Source: Crotalaria pallida | Lineage: Eukaryota; Streptophyta; Magnoliopsida; Fabales; Fabaceae | Assembly (NCBI GenBank): GCA_037953625.1 | Contig: CM075655.1 | Location: forward strand, 124,255,001-124,319,000 | Length of the DNA stretch: 64,000 nt | Direction: 5' to 3' | Shown here: in pieces, positions 23,631 to 36,500 of the stretch | Position numbering within the stretch: the first letter of the stretch is position 1 | How the letters are laid out: every line of letters begins with the position of its first letter | Notes under the pieces: generated by a model | Databases searched by the model: none | What the model was told of the DNA's origin: nothing | Seen by the model: only the letters and a program-made list of their open reading frames with translations | Program-made: the position numbers and the translations under genes

Positions 23631-24145
23631 TTTTTTGGTAGAAGAAAAAATTCTATTACCACAAGCAAAAGTACATCAAAACCAACTCATAATTCTAAAC
23701 TGCCACCTTCTAGGAAGGGTTCAGCTGAGAATTACGAGGAGAAAACCAAAAATTGAGAGCCACCTTCTAGGAAGGGCTCTCCCAATCACAAAACTAAACC
23801 AATCTCATTACAAATGTTCCCAACCAAAGACCTATTGGACCAATTTCTAAAATTCTTAAAACAATAAAAAACCCTATAAGCAATTTCTTTCTTAATTAAG
23901 GAAAATCTATACTGAGTAGAACTTGAGTCAGATGTGAAAGTCCTTTTATTCCTTTCATGCCACGTGTGGTAGATGGCAACCACACAAACTGCCCAAACCA
24001 AAAGTCTCTGCGTCTTCCCCTTCACAGCATACACCACCCACCGTTTCCATCTACTAAAGCTTGACGGAAAGCTATGGATACCCAGCCAGTTCATACACAG
24101 GGAGATCAAATCGCTGCTCCAAGTACATTCGAATAACAAAGATAA
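23631..24145 (-). mobile_element. 5'-truncated LINE (non-LTR retrotransposon) with 14-bp TSD
   Basis: Flanked by identical ATTTAAATATTTTT at 23617-23630 and 24146-24159. On the minus strand the first 354 bases (24139-23786) encode a 117-residue piece typical of the C-terminal zinc-binding reverse-transcriptase (zf-RVT) region of plant LINEs: WLGI, WKRWVVYAV, then AIYHTWHERNKRTF and a charged tail to a stop. A short 3' region follows and ends in poly-A (plus-strand T run at 23625-23636). The 3' region contains a duplicated GCCACCTTCTAGGAAGGG. The enzyme core is absent, so this is a dead-on-arrival copy. Confidence 0.85.
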
Positions 24146-24159
24146 ATTTAAATATTTTT

Positions 24160-25149
24160 CCTTTTACTTAAATATTCAATATTTATAGTAACACAAAGAT
24201 GGGACTAAAAACCCGTAAATTTTTTAGAGGCCCGTTTAAACTATTCTGCAATTAGTTAATTTAAGTAACGTGTATTGATAGTATAAAGTGTTTTACACCG
24301 TAAACGAATCATTTATCATTTTTCTTATATAAATTTTAATAATGGTCATAATAAGATAGTAAGTCATAGATATATATCACATTGATAAAGTTAAAAAAAA
24401 AAAAAAAACAGTGCGCACAACCTATTTTCTCGTATTTGTCATGAGTGAATTTATGGTTGTTGATAGTGTAAATTATGGTATTTAAAGGTTTAATTTTTAT
24501 AATGATTAACACATTTTACTCTAAAGTCTAAATACCACGGAGTAGTATATGATTTACTATTTCTTTCGATCCTTAATATAAATATTTATGGAGTTTTTTT
24601 TGCCTTATTTAAGAGTTTATTTCTTAATTTACAATGATAATATTTATTTATTTTTCATGGACACTTTTAAATTTTCAATAATTATTATAAAGGTATTTTT
24701 TTTGCCTTATTTAAGAGTTTATTTCTTAACTTACAATGATAATATTTATTTATTTTTCATGGACACTTATTAAATTTTAAATTTTCAATAATTATTATAA
24801 ATGTATTTTTTTAAATACTATTAATTTCAATATTACTGACAAGATCAATCAAATCTGCATTGGTAACCAAAATATTAGATTAGGATTATTTTTTGGAAAA
24901 AAAAACTCAAAACATAATTTTAATTTAAAGCAAACACCCACTTAGTGGGAACTTTCAAATTAGTCTATAAAATTATTGAAATTTCAAATTAATTCTAAAT
25001 TAAGAGAGAGATAGCAAAGAGATTATAGGTTATATTGGTCCATGGGATTATAAGTTGAAAATGAAATTTTTGTTGGATGAAGGGAAATGAAATTATAGTT
25101 ATTGGATGGGTGATGCAAATTGATCTATGGATTAGGCGTTTTGTTTTTA
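24160..25149. other. AT-rich spacer with a local tandem duplication
   Basis: No gene. The duplication at 24590-24806 is listed separately. The rest is A+T-rich, with a 16-base A run near 24393. Confidence 0.4.
24590..24806 (+). repeat. Direct tandem duplication of a ~100-bp unit
   Basis: GCCTTATTTAAGAGTTTATT ... TTTTTCATGGACACTT ... TCAATAATTATTATAAA occurs twice in a row, with a few substitutions and a short insertion in the second unit. Both units are AT-rich and non-coding. Confidence 0.85.
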
Positions 25150-25421
25150 AACTCTGGTCCTATTTATAGGGCATACTTAACCATATCACACAGACTAAGA
25201 AAGGTAGTTAGGTTTCTTGAAACTTTAAAAAAATACTTCAACATTACAATCTTACCCTCTTAACTTGCATTGAGAATTTCACAATGTATTACTTCACATT
25301 AATGGACAAAGGGCAAATAAGAGAAAATAGCAATAAATGCCTCCTAAAAAATACAAAGTGACTTATAAATAAGATCAAAAAATCCTTCTAAAATGTGACT
25401 TATAAATAGGACCGGAGGGAG
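25150..25421. mobile_element. Stowaway-like MITE (family E)
   Basis: Begins ACTCTGGTCCTATTTATAGG and ends inversely, CTTATAAATAGGACCGGAGGGAG|TA. Shares a long interior (CATACTTAACCATATCACAC, AATTTCACAATGTATTACTT) with the copy at 60963-61268. Confidence 0.75.
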
Positions 25422-27026
25422 TAATGATTAAAACGCGGTGTTTAAGTCAACTGTTAATCCATGTGAGTCGATTGTTAATTAATACAGCCAACAATTCAAA
25501 ATTTCAAAGTCTAACATGAGGTATGTTTTATTGTATTGAGGATTAATTAAAAATTTTGTTAATTTTAGAAACTAATTCGAATACCTATTAAATTAGATAC
25601 TAATACGAGTATTTACTTTTTTATTTTAAAAAAAAGGCAAAGAAAGGAAGGAAGGGATAAAGCCAATAAAGTGCACATGAGGTAGATAAGTAGATGACAA
25701 AGATAGAATGTGGGATAGGATGAGTTTCCAGCGTGAAGGAATCTATAGGCCTTCTGGATTCTCTTTCGAACATTATTATGCTTTGTGTGGTTCACGTACA
25801 TCATTGAAAAAAACCTTGTTCGAATATATATATAATTTTTTTAAAGAAAAAATCTCTTCACTTACATCACTAAAAAAATATTATGTGAACATGTGGAGTT
25901 AACTTCTGGGTTGGCACCTTCCATTTTAAGCAAAAATGAAAAGCTAACACTTTTTCTTCTTTTATGTGTCACTTTTTTTTTTTTTTACAAGAAATAAAAA
26001 ATGTCAAGTCTATAATCTAGATGTTAACTCCGGATATTCACATAATGTAAACTTAAAAAAACCCTGGACCAGATACCGTTCCCTCTTCATACAAATGCTT
26101 TGTTAGATGTTTATGGGACACAGAAAGGGAATAAGGAAATACTAGGCGATACTTATTTTTCTAATTTTGATATTGAAAATGTTAGTAGCAATGTATTTTC
26201 ATATTTTGTGACGCTCAACAAATTACATAGCTGTTCATGTACGAAAAAAATGTATTTGTGTAAACAAAAAAAAATGTATTTGAATAATAATTTATTTTTA
26301 TAGCAGAATATTAAAAAAATATTGAATGTCAGACTAAAATTTGGGTTGAGATAATCTAGGAATATCGTGCAAATCTTTGGCTCAGTTCAGCTTTTTGTTT
26401 GTAATTCAGAAACAATGAAAGAAAAGACAAGAGACCAGAGATGTTCAAGAGCTTGATTGTCTAGTTTATATAACAGTAGTAGCGGAATTATTTTTGAGAA
26501 AAAATTAAGCGACTTTTAAAAATGTGATTTTTGTGGCTTTGATGAAGGTTAGCTTGGAAGATGAATACTGAATGACGAACAAGGATGCTGGTGTGTGCGT
26601 ATATTATAGGAAAACGTCGTCTGCATAAAGGAGATAGGGACGAAAAATGATGGTACAATCATGGAGGCACGATTCAAATTCAGTAGAGAATCATTTTTTA
26701 CTAGGTGGGTGAACAACTTTAATTATTCCCAATCGATTAAATTTTTGAATATTTTTATCAACAACCAAATTTAATTTGGAAGGTAAGCACAATAATTATT
26801 TAATTTTTAACCACCAGAAGCTATCGTGGTGGTAATACAACCTTGTTAAATGATTTGTCTGTCAGTAATTAGTAATTGGTTTATTAATCAGTTATTGTAT
26901 TATAATCCAAATTTCGGTTGCATGAAAATAGTGCCTTAATTTTATTTTTTCCGATGATAAGGTTGAATCAATTAAGGGTATGTTCATTTTAAAAAACGTT
27001 TACTTTTTTATTTTTCAAAAATATTA
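25422..27026. other. AT-rich spacer, no gene seen
   Basis: Short ORFs at 25613-25902 and 26100-26303 are unrecognisable and low in complexity. No complete repeat was defined. Confidence 0.4.
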
Positions 27027-27280
27027 CTCCCTCCGTTCCTAATTATACGATCTTTTGAGAGATTTCGCGTTCATTAAAAAAGTTGATTAAAAATATGAAC
27101 TTTTGATGTGTATTTTCAAAATTACTCATATTAATATTATTGAGAATCTAAAAAATGTTAGATAAATAGAGGTGTTTGTGGAAAAAAATAATTAATGATC
27201 ATTGAAAATTAGTACGAGGTCTTATAAATAAGGACAAAATAAAAGTGTCAAAAAGGTCTTATAATTAAAAACGGAGAAAG
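27027..27280. mobile_element. Stowaway-like MITE (family B)
   Basis: TA-bounded. The left end CTCCCTCCGTTCCTAATTAT pairs with the right end ATAATTAAAAACGGAGAAAG. Interior words (GAGAGATTTCGCGTTCATTA, GAACTTTTGATGTG) match 3641-3913. Confidence 0.8.
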
Positions 27281-27803
27281 TATCTCTTATGGTCTTATTT
27301 ATAAGATTTTTTAAGGAAAAAATTTGGTCATATTCATAAGATTCTTTTTCAATTTTCAATAATATTTAATTAATTCTATTCAAAAACATTCCTATCAAGT
27401 CAATAACAGTAAGATTCTTACGCACGGCCAAGAGCTTGATGGCGATGCTCCGTTTTGTGCACAGACGCAACGAATGGAAGCCCAATTCATTAAAAGAGGG
27501 TTTGAACCCGGCATTCAATTGATATGGCAGTGAGGTCAATGCGTTGAGTGATGGATCGATGATCGGTGAAGACTGTGATGAGCGAGTATCGTATCGATCA
27601 GGGGAGAGAGGCCAGAGCAAGTATGATGGGTGAGGGGTTGAGTGAGGGAAAAGGAGAAAGACATGGGAGAGTTATGTTTGGAGGAGGGAAGAGGAAAGAA
27701 AATAATGGTGATTTTGAGGTGGTTTTGGAAAAAAAATAATCTCATCACTTGGTGTTTTAAGGTATGAAAGAAAATTATAAACATGTACTAGTGTTTAATA
27801 TAC

Positions 27804-28083
27804 TCCCTCCGCTCAAATTATAAACAACAAAAAACATACTTCTCTTGATTTAAAATATAAGCAAAATTAACTAACTTTATTAAATTTTGTTTCATTCCCA
27901 ATGTCACTTTCTTAAAACATCTCTAGAAAATTGTAATCTTAATTAATTTTTGTTTCATTCTCAATACTATTTTCCTAAAATACCTTTATTTTTTATAAAT
28001 TTGAGAAAATTAAATACAATCAACTAATCTCCTTAATAAGCGTAAAAGTGGTTGAAATTGCTTATAATTCGAGCCGGAGGGAG
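27804..28083. mobile_element. Stowaway-like MITE (family A), forward copy
   Basis: Starts CTCCCTCCGCTCAAATTATA, has interior TTCATTCCCAATGTCACTTT and TTTGAGAAAATTAAATACAA, and ends TTATAATTCGAGCCGGAGGGAG followed by TA. The commonest family in the window. Confidence 0.85.
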
Positions 28084-28109
28084 TATTATATATATACTTG
28101 CTACTTAGT

Positions 28110-28386
28110 CTGGCTCGAATTATAAGCAAAATCAACTAATTTTACGTTTATTAAAAAGGTTAGTTGATTGTATTTAATTTTCTCAAATTTATAAAAAAAT
28201 ATAGGTATTTTAAGAAATTTGAATTGAAAATTAAACAAAAATTAAATAAGATAACAATTTTCTAGGGATGTTTTTGGAAAGTGGCATTGGGAATGAAATA
28301 AAATTTAAGAAAGTTGATTAGTTTTGCTTATATTTTAAACTAAAAGAGATATGTTTTTTGTTACTTATATTTCAAATCGGAGGGAG
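28110..28386. mobile_element. Stowaway-like MITE (family A), inverted copy
   Basis: Directly follows the previous copy in the opposite orientation. Begins TCTGGCTCGAATTATAAGC and ends TTATATTTCAAATCGGAGGG, with the interior reverse-complemented. The two copies together make an imperfect palindrome of about 580 bp (27804-28386). Confidence 0.8.
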
Positions 28387-28483
28387 TATGAGATAAAAAT
28401 TGGAGTAAATTGTGGATCTATTTAAGAATGAAAGCTAGAATTCAAAGATGAAGTAAAAAAATTGTTGAAGTTTTTAACTATTA

Positions 28484-28755
28484 CTCCCTCCGTTCCACTT
28501 TATCTGTCACTTTAGACTTTTTAATTTGTTCCAAATTATTTGTCGCTTTAGGAATTCGAGGGTGTATTAATTGATTTTTTCCAACTTTAACCTTGCATTT
28601 AATGTGTTGAAATATGTTAAATGAGTGATAATTAATGTACTTTGAGGATATTATAGTAAAGTTACCTAATAATTCTCTTGAAAATTGAAGCATTAAATGA
28701 TTTTCTTAATCCGTGTGAAATTTCTAAAGTGACAGTTAAATTGGAACGGAGGGAG
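28484..28755. mobile_element. Stowaway-like MITE (family F)
   Basis: TA-bounded. The left end CTCCCTCCGTTCCACTTTAT pairs with the right end AAATTGGAACGGAGGGAG. The interior differs from families A-E. A related element is at 58223-58518. Confidence 0.8.
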
Positions 28756-28911
28756 TAGAAATTTGTAAAATCATTTAAAAAAAATGTGTAAAATTTTACT
28801 ATAAAATTCTGGAGTAATACATAATACCCACTTAAGAACCAATTTTTTGTTTGGGATTGTGAATGCTGTTGTGACACTTAAGTTTTCAAATCAGAATCAC
28901 CCAATGAACTA

Positions 28912-29185
28912 CTTCCTTCGTCCCAATTTATAAGATTCATTTGAGAAATTTTATGTTCATTAAAAGAGTGGAATAATTTAGTTAATTATATTAGAAATAT
29001 GAACTTTTGATATATATTTTTAAAATTACTTCTATTAATATTTTTGGGAATCTAAAAAATATTAAATAAATATGAGTGTTTTTGAAAAAAGGTTGTTAAT
29101 GCTTATTGAAAATTGATAAAAAACCTTATAAATAGAGATAAAATAAAAGTGTAAAAAAGTCTTATATATTTAGAGAACGAGGGAG
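28912..29185. mobile_element. Stowaway-like MITE (family B)
   Basis: TA-bounded. Begins CTTCCTTCGTCCCAATTTAT and ends TTATATATTTAGAGAACGAG plus GGAG. The interior matches the other family-B copies. Confidence 0.75.
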
Positions 29186-30289
29186 TAGCAACCGCCACGC
29201 TCTAAGATACAATAAAAAAGGGAGATCAGCAACGTTACGTTTCTTAAAAAAAAGTACTACTAGTAGATTGAATAAACAACCAATTCTTAGTTACCAGTTA
29301 CAACACCATGCAAATCATCATTGTGACAATAATCTTTTAAAGAAACCACACTAACATCCTTAGAAAAATTTAATATTTTAATATTTTAGGACATCTCATA
29401 CAAAATGTATGTGCTTATATGATATACGTATATTGTATATTTAGTAAATAAATAATTAAATACAAATAGGCTAAGTCATAACTAAATAAAAGGTAAATTG
29501 TTTTTGAAAGTTCATTATTTTGATAAAAGTTAGATAATGTATAATATATAGTATTTTAACTTATATATATATACACACACTCCTTCCAATTTGAAATATA
29601 AGAAAAAAAATACTATTTCTTTTGGTTTAAAATGTAATAACTTTTTCCTTATCTTAGATATATATGGAACAAGTCTTTACCTTAAGATATTTTTTCTTTT
29701 ACCATTGCTAAAAACCTTGTTTCATGGTTATTTTGGATCAAAAGCATGCCATGACATTATGAAACTCACATACAAAATTATAGCAATGGACAAACGTTCC
29801 TTCCTGTGGTTCTTATTTATATATATAGTATCATGTTTTAGAAAAAAAATTTATTTTAATTATAAGTCATTTTATACTTTGGTATGTATTATTTATCGCT
29901 TTTTCTTTTTTTATCCTTATAAAATGCATTGACTATTTATATATTTTTTGTTGTTCATTAACAAGTGTTAATTTTTCAAAAAAAATTGAGAGTATAAAAT
30001 TATAATGTTAAAATGTTACAATATATTCTCATATATAGTAATTCATAATACAAATTATTTTTCTTGGTATATGCAATTTGATTAATCATGCTCTATAAAG
30101 ATAGAAATGAGTATTTGAGCAAGCTTATTATTATCGGAGTATTATTTTCCCTCGAGATTATTTATGTTGTTTATTGCTAAAGAAATTAAAAAAAAAAAGA
30201 AAAAAAGAAATGGGCCATAGCAGTATTAAAGAAAGAAGAAAAAACAGCGGTGGAATATAAATTATAATTGTTGAGAGAGAGAGAAAAGA
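29186..30289. other. Spacer and probable RCE1 promoter
   Basis: AT-rich. A 113-codon ORF at 29591-29932 overlaps a decayed MITE end and is not recognisable. The RCE1 promoter should lie just before 30300. AATATAAATTATAAT near 30251 is a possible TATA element, and a GAGAGAGAGA run near 30277 may be initiator-proximal. Confidence 0.35.
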
Positions 30290-30420
30290 GAGTTAAAAAG
30301 CTTACTGCTACTTCTGCTTGGATTCATTGCTGAGCTGCCAAAACCAAAACCCCCCACGAAACTCTGTTCATCAATAATCATCATTTCTCTCTCGTTTCTC
30401 TGCGTATTTTTCTCAACCAG

Positions 30421-31543
30421 GTGTGTTGTTCCTCTCTCTTTTCTTACCCCTTTTCCCTTTTCTCTCTTTCGCGTTTTACGTTTCCCGATCCTTCTCGCTT
30501 TTCCTTTTTCTAGGGTTTCTTGCTTTATTCTTTTTCATCATCCCTCTTATTTCATTTTTATTTATTTATTTATTTATTTCATTTTTATAAGATTCGACAT
30601 GGATTTCATGTTTTGTTATCAGATCGCTCACAGTTCCCTTTGTTATTATTCCTACTGCTAGTTATTTTCTTACTGAACAGGATCTGCTGTTAATTTTAGT
30701 TTTATATGCTACGTTATCATTATAATTATTAAGTCTTAATGATGAGCTCAAACTGATGAGTGCTTAGAGGAGGATAGGATTACCGAGCTTAGGTTATGTT
30801 TGCCAAAAAACTTATTATTATTAATAATAATAATAAATTAATAACTGTTTTGTTCATTCATTTGGCCGCAGAGATGAGTTAAATTAGCTGGGAGTGAATG
30901 AATGAGTGATTGTTGCTAGAGAAGTCAAGTGTTGTATAGTTATAGTAATAAAGAAACTGGTTTTACTATTAGGTTTGTGAGTGTTGCACGCCATAAAGAA
31001 AAAGAAAAATGGAAACACTGTTATTTGAATGGAAAAAAAATTGTTTTTTGATGTTAATCTTTTGCTTGGCTTAAGGAAATTTTCTGATTAGAAAAAATTA
31101 CTGATAGTATGCTATGTTGGCCTTCTCTTGTTTTCTGAGGTTCAGAAAGAAGTCAAAGAACAATATAGGTTTTAATTTTGATCATTTGTATGTGGCTAGT
31201 GTAAATTGTTTATATTGTATCAACAATCTTGGGTATAGGACCATCTTGGTATCTACTACACTCTACACTGCTATAGCAATTTTGGGGCCTGCTGCTATGG
31301 GATTGACTTTCTTGGGTGCATAGAGATCTTTTACCTACTAAAATTTAGTGGTGGATATATCTTTATTTGCTTGAGTCATAGTACTCATTTTAGACGAGTC
31401 TTACCCTATTAATATTGTCGTCGTCATTGTTATTATCTTCTTGCTGTTCCTTTGGATGGAAATTGTAGATATCTTTTTCTTAGATAATTTGGTATTATGT
31501 GATAAAAGGTACCCTAATGCTAGAGTTGATATCTTTATTGCAG
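30421..31543 (+). other. 5'UTR intron of the RCE1-type gene
   Basis: The donor CAACCAG|GTGTGTTG at 30420/30421 and the acceptor TTTATTGCAG| at 31543 bracket a 1.1-kb AT-rich intron. The acceptor lies four bases before the start codon at 31548, so all upstream leader is in a first non-coding exon ending at 30420. Inferred from splice signals. Confidence 0.6.
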
Positions 31544-31547
31544 GACT

Positions 31548-33512
31548 ATGATTAAACTGTTCAAAGTAAAGGAAAAGCAGCGAGAACTTGCTGAAAATGC
31601 AAACGGCGGAGCACCCATTAAGAAGCAAAGTGCTGGAGAGTTGCGTCTGCACAAAGGTTTCCTTCTTTTTATTACGAAGAGTGTTTGTCTGTTTTACGGT
31701 GACCTAATTTGTGTGGCTCTATCGTTATCCTCCCTAAAACAATGAGAATGGAGAGGGAAGTAGGGAAGAAAGGTCATATGCTAATTTGTTAATTTGATCA
31801 GACAAGGGAGATCCTGAGCTATAACAACTTTTAGGGTAAAAGGTGCTTGTGTTATTTGAAATGGACTTCAAGACTGAAACAAAGTATTCACTATGACATA
31901 AGAGAACTGGAAAAAACAAATATCGAAAGAACCTTTAACAACAAATATCAAAAGAACATTTATCAAATTCATGCTCTAATGCATCGTTTATCTCATTTTC
32001 TTTGGTTCTGGTAGTTGGCAGTGGCCATTGTGCTTGGAGTAGAACATTGTATTTTAGGGGGGTGATCTTTGAGTGATAGTTTTTGCTGTTACTAGAGGTG
32101 TTGTAAGTGGACAAAATTTTTATCAAGTTTTTAAGGTGCTTGTGATGCTATTCTCTGATAACAACTTAAGCTGTGCTTTTGTTTTTCACCTTAACAATTT
32201 GATCTTTCACAAGGTGGATGAGATGGCTGAAAAATGACGTACATGCCATGGTTATTATTGGAGAACAACACTACAATCACTTGAGGAACTTTATCCAAAC
32301 TGTCAGATGATTTTTCCCTTTTTATTCATAGAAGGCTTTTTTATCTTAAACTCGGAATCCAGTCTCAATAACTTTCTAAATATATGTTTTTTTTTTACTC
32401 TTTTCGTGGAAGGGAATTTCTGGCTCTATGGGATAAACAGGAAATTTATCGGACCATTGGTTAGCTTAATATTATAATATGTACTTACGCATCTGCCAAC
32501 TTGTGTCCACTATTGTGTAATGAGTTATGAGCAAGATATTGCTCCTTGTGCTTTATTGTTTTAGTTGCTTCTCCTGAGGCATTTCTTGTTTCTACGTTGC
32601 TTGAGCTTGTAGTTTCTGCCATTTTATTCCGTTATACAAGTTTTTGTCACAATGGGGTGTTACTTCTTTCAGATATAAGTGAGCTGAATCTTCCAAAATC
32701 TTGTGCCATACAATTCCCCAATGGCAAAGATGACCTGATGAACTTCGAGGTTACAATTCGACCTGATGATGGATATTACTTGTAAGGAAATTTCCATGTC
32801 ATCTGCACAGTCTAACTCTTTTTAAATCTAAATGATAAATAAATTTTATAATCTGGTGGTAAGATTTATACCCCCACCCCCTAAAATGAAGTAAAACATG
32901 AGAAAAACCTCATCAGTCTCCATTATGTTTTGTTTGTTGTTACAGAGGTGGCACATTTTTGTTTTCCTTCAACGTGTCTCCCATCTATCCACATGAGGCA
33001 CCAAAGGTCAAGTGCAAGACAAAGGTAGGAGAACTTGATAACCTATACCATAAGCATGCTTCATTTATATGCATAGTACATGTTTAATTTTTGTTGTGGG
33101 GGTATATCTGTAGTTTTCATTTTCTGTTTCAACATTATAATTGATCTGTACATTTATATCCGATATGCAGGTTTATCATCCAAATATTGATTTGGAAGGA
33201 AATGTTTGTCTCAACATCTTGCGAGAAGACTGGAAACCTGTGCTCAACATAAACACTGTCATCTATGGCTTGTATCATCTTTTCACAGTATGATTCTGTT
33301 TTTGCTTTTCCCTTCCAGTTTTTCATTTTTTTTATCTTCGTAAGTTTTAGAATATGTTCTCTCTAATTGTGTAGGAACCAAACTATGAGGACCCGCTGAA
33401 TCACGATGCTGCAGCTGTGTTACGAGACAACCCAAAGTTGTTTGAATCAAATGTAAGGAGGGCTATGGCTGGAGGGTACGTGGGGCAAACCTTTTTTGCA
33501 CGCTGTATGTAA
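31548..33512 (+). CDS. RCE1: NEDD8/RUB-conjugating E2 enzyme (UBC12/RCE1 type), 5 coding exons
   Basis: The E2 that carries RUB/NEDD8 from its E1 to cullins, activating SCF-type ubiquitin ligases in nucleus and cytosol. Coding exons: 31548-31656, 32673-32781, 32946-33024, 33171-33287, 33375-33512, all with GT-AG borders and matching phases. Total 552 bases, giving 183 residues, the normal length. N-terminus MIKLFKVKEKQRE is the basic/hydrophobic peptide UBC12-type E2s use to dock on the E1. KKQSAGELRLHK and DLMNFEV follow. The HPN motif is at 102-104 and the catalytic Cys is about residue 112, in GNVCLNILREDWKP. The C-terminal region NHDAAAVLRDNPKLF and GYVGQTFFARCM is intact. Convergent with the MFS gene downstream (about 1 kb gap). 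No damage seen. Confidence 0.96.
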
Positions 33513-33539
33513 AACTTTGCTTGATACCTTCAAGTCCCT

Positions 33540-36500
33540 GTTCAAATATATCATCAAAGGTTGAAGGCCCGTCGTGGTTTGTAAAAAATTTTAAAAATCT
33601 GTATTTTCCTGTCATCAGACTGTTATTTTTCTTGGTGGAGGAATAAGACAAGTTCCTAAAACCACCACCCGCGATCTAAATCTAATCTAGATACCAAACA
33701 GGTGGGGATGTTATTTATAAGTTCTGTGCTTCGCTGAATGTTGATGTGTTATTCTAAAGCTGATGAGGTGAAAAATGGGTTCAATGATCAATGTTAGTAT
33801 TTGGTCTCCATTTAATTTTCTGTTGATTCTTTCCCATTTACTCCAAAACTTACCCTTTGAGTTCCCGGCTATGCATATTGTGCCCTTGTTTCCCAAGTAG
33901 ACACAAAAGAGCTAAGTAAACTGTAGAGCGACATGCAAAGATTTGTCAGTTTGAGTGCACTGGTAACTTCTTTTTATGGTTGTGAATGTCTACGAAGTAC
34001 GAAGTGTATACTAAACAAAGTTGATTCTTTCGCGAACAGAAAAAAAATGTTAATGCAATTTAATTTTTTGAAACGAGTAAAGTTGGCATGAGGCCAAATA
34101 TAATGAAATCTCTCATCTCTAGATTGTGTTAATTGAGTGATTAATTTGTTCTTCTATACTCTAGCGGCTATAAGAATGTACCCAAGAGGTTAATCAAAAC
34201 ATGCCAATTTAATTCAATATATATACCATGGTTTACAATAAGATGATTATGCTACTAACAGTGTAAGCATGACAGCATGTGCATGACCCGTTCTTCAAGC
34301 TGATGTGCTCTCTCAAGAGTAAGGCAATGGTTCAGAACAAGTGTTTCAGTCTGCAGCCTCCCCATACCATGAAGAAGGTATAGTTCGAATAAAACAAATG
34401 GTCTCAAATTTGCGTGTTCGATGTTGAAGGTGATACCGCATTTATGAGAAGGAACTCACACCACTTGGGACCCGAGTCACGGCCAGAGGAGAGTTAGAGT
34501 GCACCTTCCTGCATAATCTACCAATATACTTAAAAAAAAGTGCCTTATATCATCTCCCCCTCCTTCACTGTGAGCATTCTAGCATTCTCACGGTCCCGCT
34601 TAAAAAAATAATATAGTGGTGTGTAGCACAAACAACACAATCCAAATGGGACTGCCATCATTGAAAGAAGGCCCTTGGATAAGGCAAGAGCCTCTGGTGA
34701 AGATCCTTTGATGGGATCAATAGACTTTGAATTGTAGCCAAACATTTTCTCAGAAAGAATTCCAACCAGGGGAGCTGCAACAGAAGAGAATGAGCCTTCA
34801 AAAGCTCGATCAAATGCATAAATCATCGTTCGGTGTTTGACAGGGACTACCTCAGCAAACATAGGGGCATTTGCCGCCGTACCATTCCAGCTGATAGTAA
34901 GACCCATTAAAAAGAGGGTGACACAAAAGGTAACATAACTACTTACTGACTGGGGGATCACCCTAAGAAGAAACCATGAGAATGGAATGCCCATAAAAGC
35001 ACTGAATTGTGCACACATGATTCGAGCAGAGTGGGGGTACACTTGTGACAATTTATCAGCAATACTTCCACCCACGAAAGAGCCTATAGCACATCCAATA
35101 GCAAAGAGACTCAGTAGAGTTGCTGAAGTATTATTATCAAAACCTGCACCATGAACCAATTCATCACATGTCAAGAAAGTAGAGAAAGGATCGTGGCAAA
35201 ATTTTGGTGTTAATCTTCGCGTGCTTGTAGTGTTGTCTTTCAACAAGAACATAACACCTGTAACACAACTGTTACATGTGTTATATTTTCATTTATAAGT
35301 TGGTTTACATGTTATGCTCTCATTTTAAAACAGCTCGGTACTCACAAAATAACACAACTTAGCATCTTAATATAAAGAAGCTGGCTTCATGCTCACCAAT
35401 TAGTTCGAACCACATTGTGAAGAACACCATGGCAGTCCATGGTAGTGATCCAATAACGCCCTGTAAGACGATTATTTGAAATGTCCGCACTTTGATCACA
35501 GCTTTCATGGCAGCCCAAGAGTCCATCCAAACTGATGCTGCACCAGGACTACCTTTATAGATTAAGGCATACCTGCTAAAATACAGAGCTGAATTACCAA
35601 TAATTGCAAATTTAAGAGCTTTGATAGTAATTTGTTCAGTAGATTATTAATGAGGATGGAAACAAACGACAGACAGTTTTGAACTGGAAGCAGTTAAGAG
35701 GTCAAAATTTACTAAAAGTTTTGCTTAATGCCAAATGGGTGATGTAAGTTGTAAAAGGTCATTACCTGTCTGAACTCTCCCTAGCTTCATGGATGGTGCT
35801 AAATCTTTGTCTTGGGTCAACAACATACAGTAAAACAAGGAATCCAATTATTGCACTTAAAGTTGCCATTAAAATGAAGGCACATCGCCATCCTTGTATG
35901 CCCCAAAATTGCTGGCCAGCCATGACAGTTGCCAAAACACCACCTCCTATGCCTCCTATGCTACCGATAAAGTTTAACAATCCAAATCCAGTTCCCCTCA
36001 CTCCATCCCTGTAACTATCAGCTATAAAAGACTGGAGTGCTGGAATCACAATTGCCAAACCGAAGCCATTTATTGCTCTCCAGAATGCAACTTGCAGAAA
36101 GTGCTGGCAAGCACCCACAGCAGCTGTAGACAAGGCCCAGCAGAAAGTGCCCATAGCAAGAATTGTTGGGCGATCATAGTTTATGACAAGTATACCAGCA
36201 AGAGGAGATGACAGTCCCTGAAAAAAGTTCCTTATGAACGTGAGGTATCCCAAATCAGATGGCCCTGCATTAAATGCTTCACTGACTTCTTTGTACACGG
36301 ACGGAAGAAGATTTTCATCGGCACGCTCCATTATAGAAGCAAGGTTGATAAGAAACAGCGAGAGAGACATGCCAAAAATCTGTCTCCTGTGGGAAAAAAG
36401 GCCAACTTTAAAAGGAAAAAGAAAAGCAGAAATCGGCATAAATGCATATCAATATTTCAGATCAAGCACAGAAATGGAAAGCGGAAAAATTCACTAAGAG

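Noticed and set aside
29591..29932. 113-codon AT-rich ORF
   Set aside because: Starts inside a decayed MITE end; the F/Y/K/I-rich product is expected by chance in such composition.
35144..35252. Extra N-terminal residues joined to the last MFS exon
   Set aside because: This is intron read-through. A consensus acceptor GGTGCAG| at 35144 gives the same exon border as in copy B.
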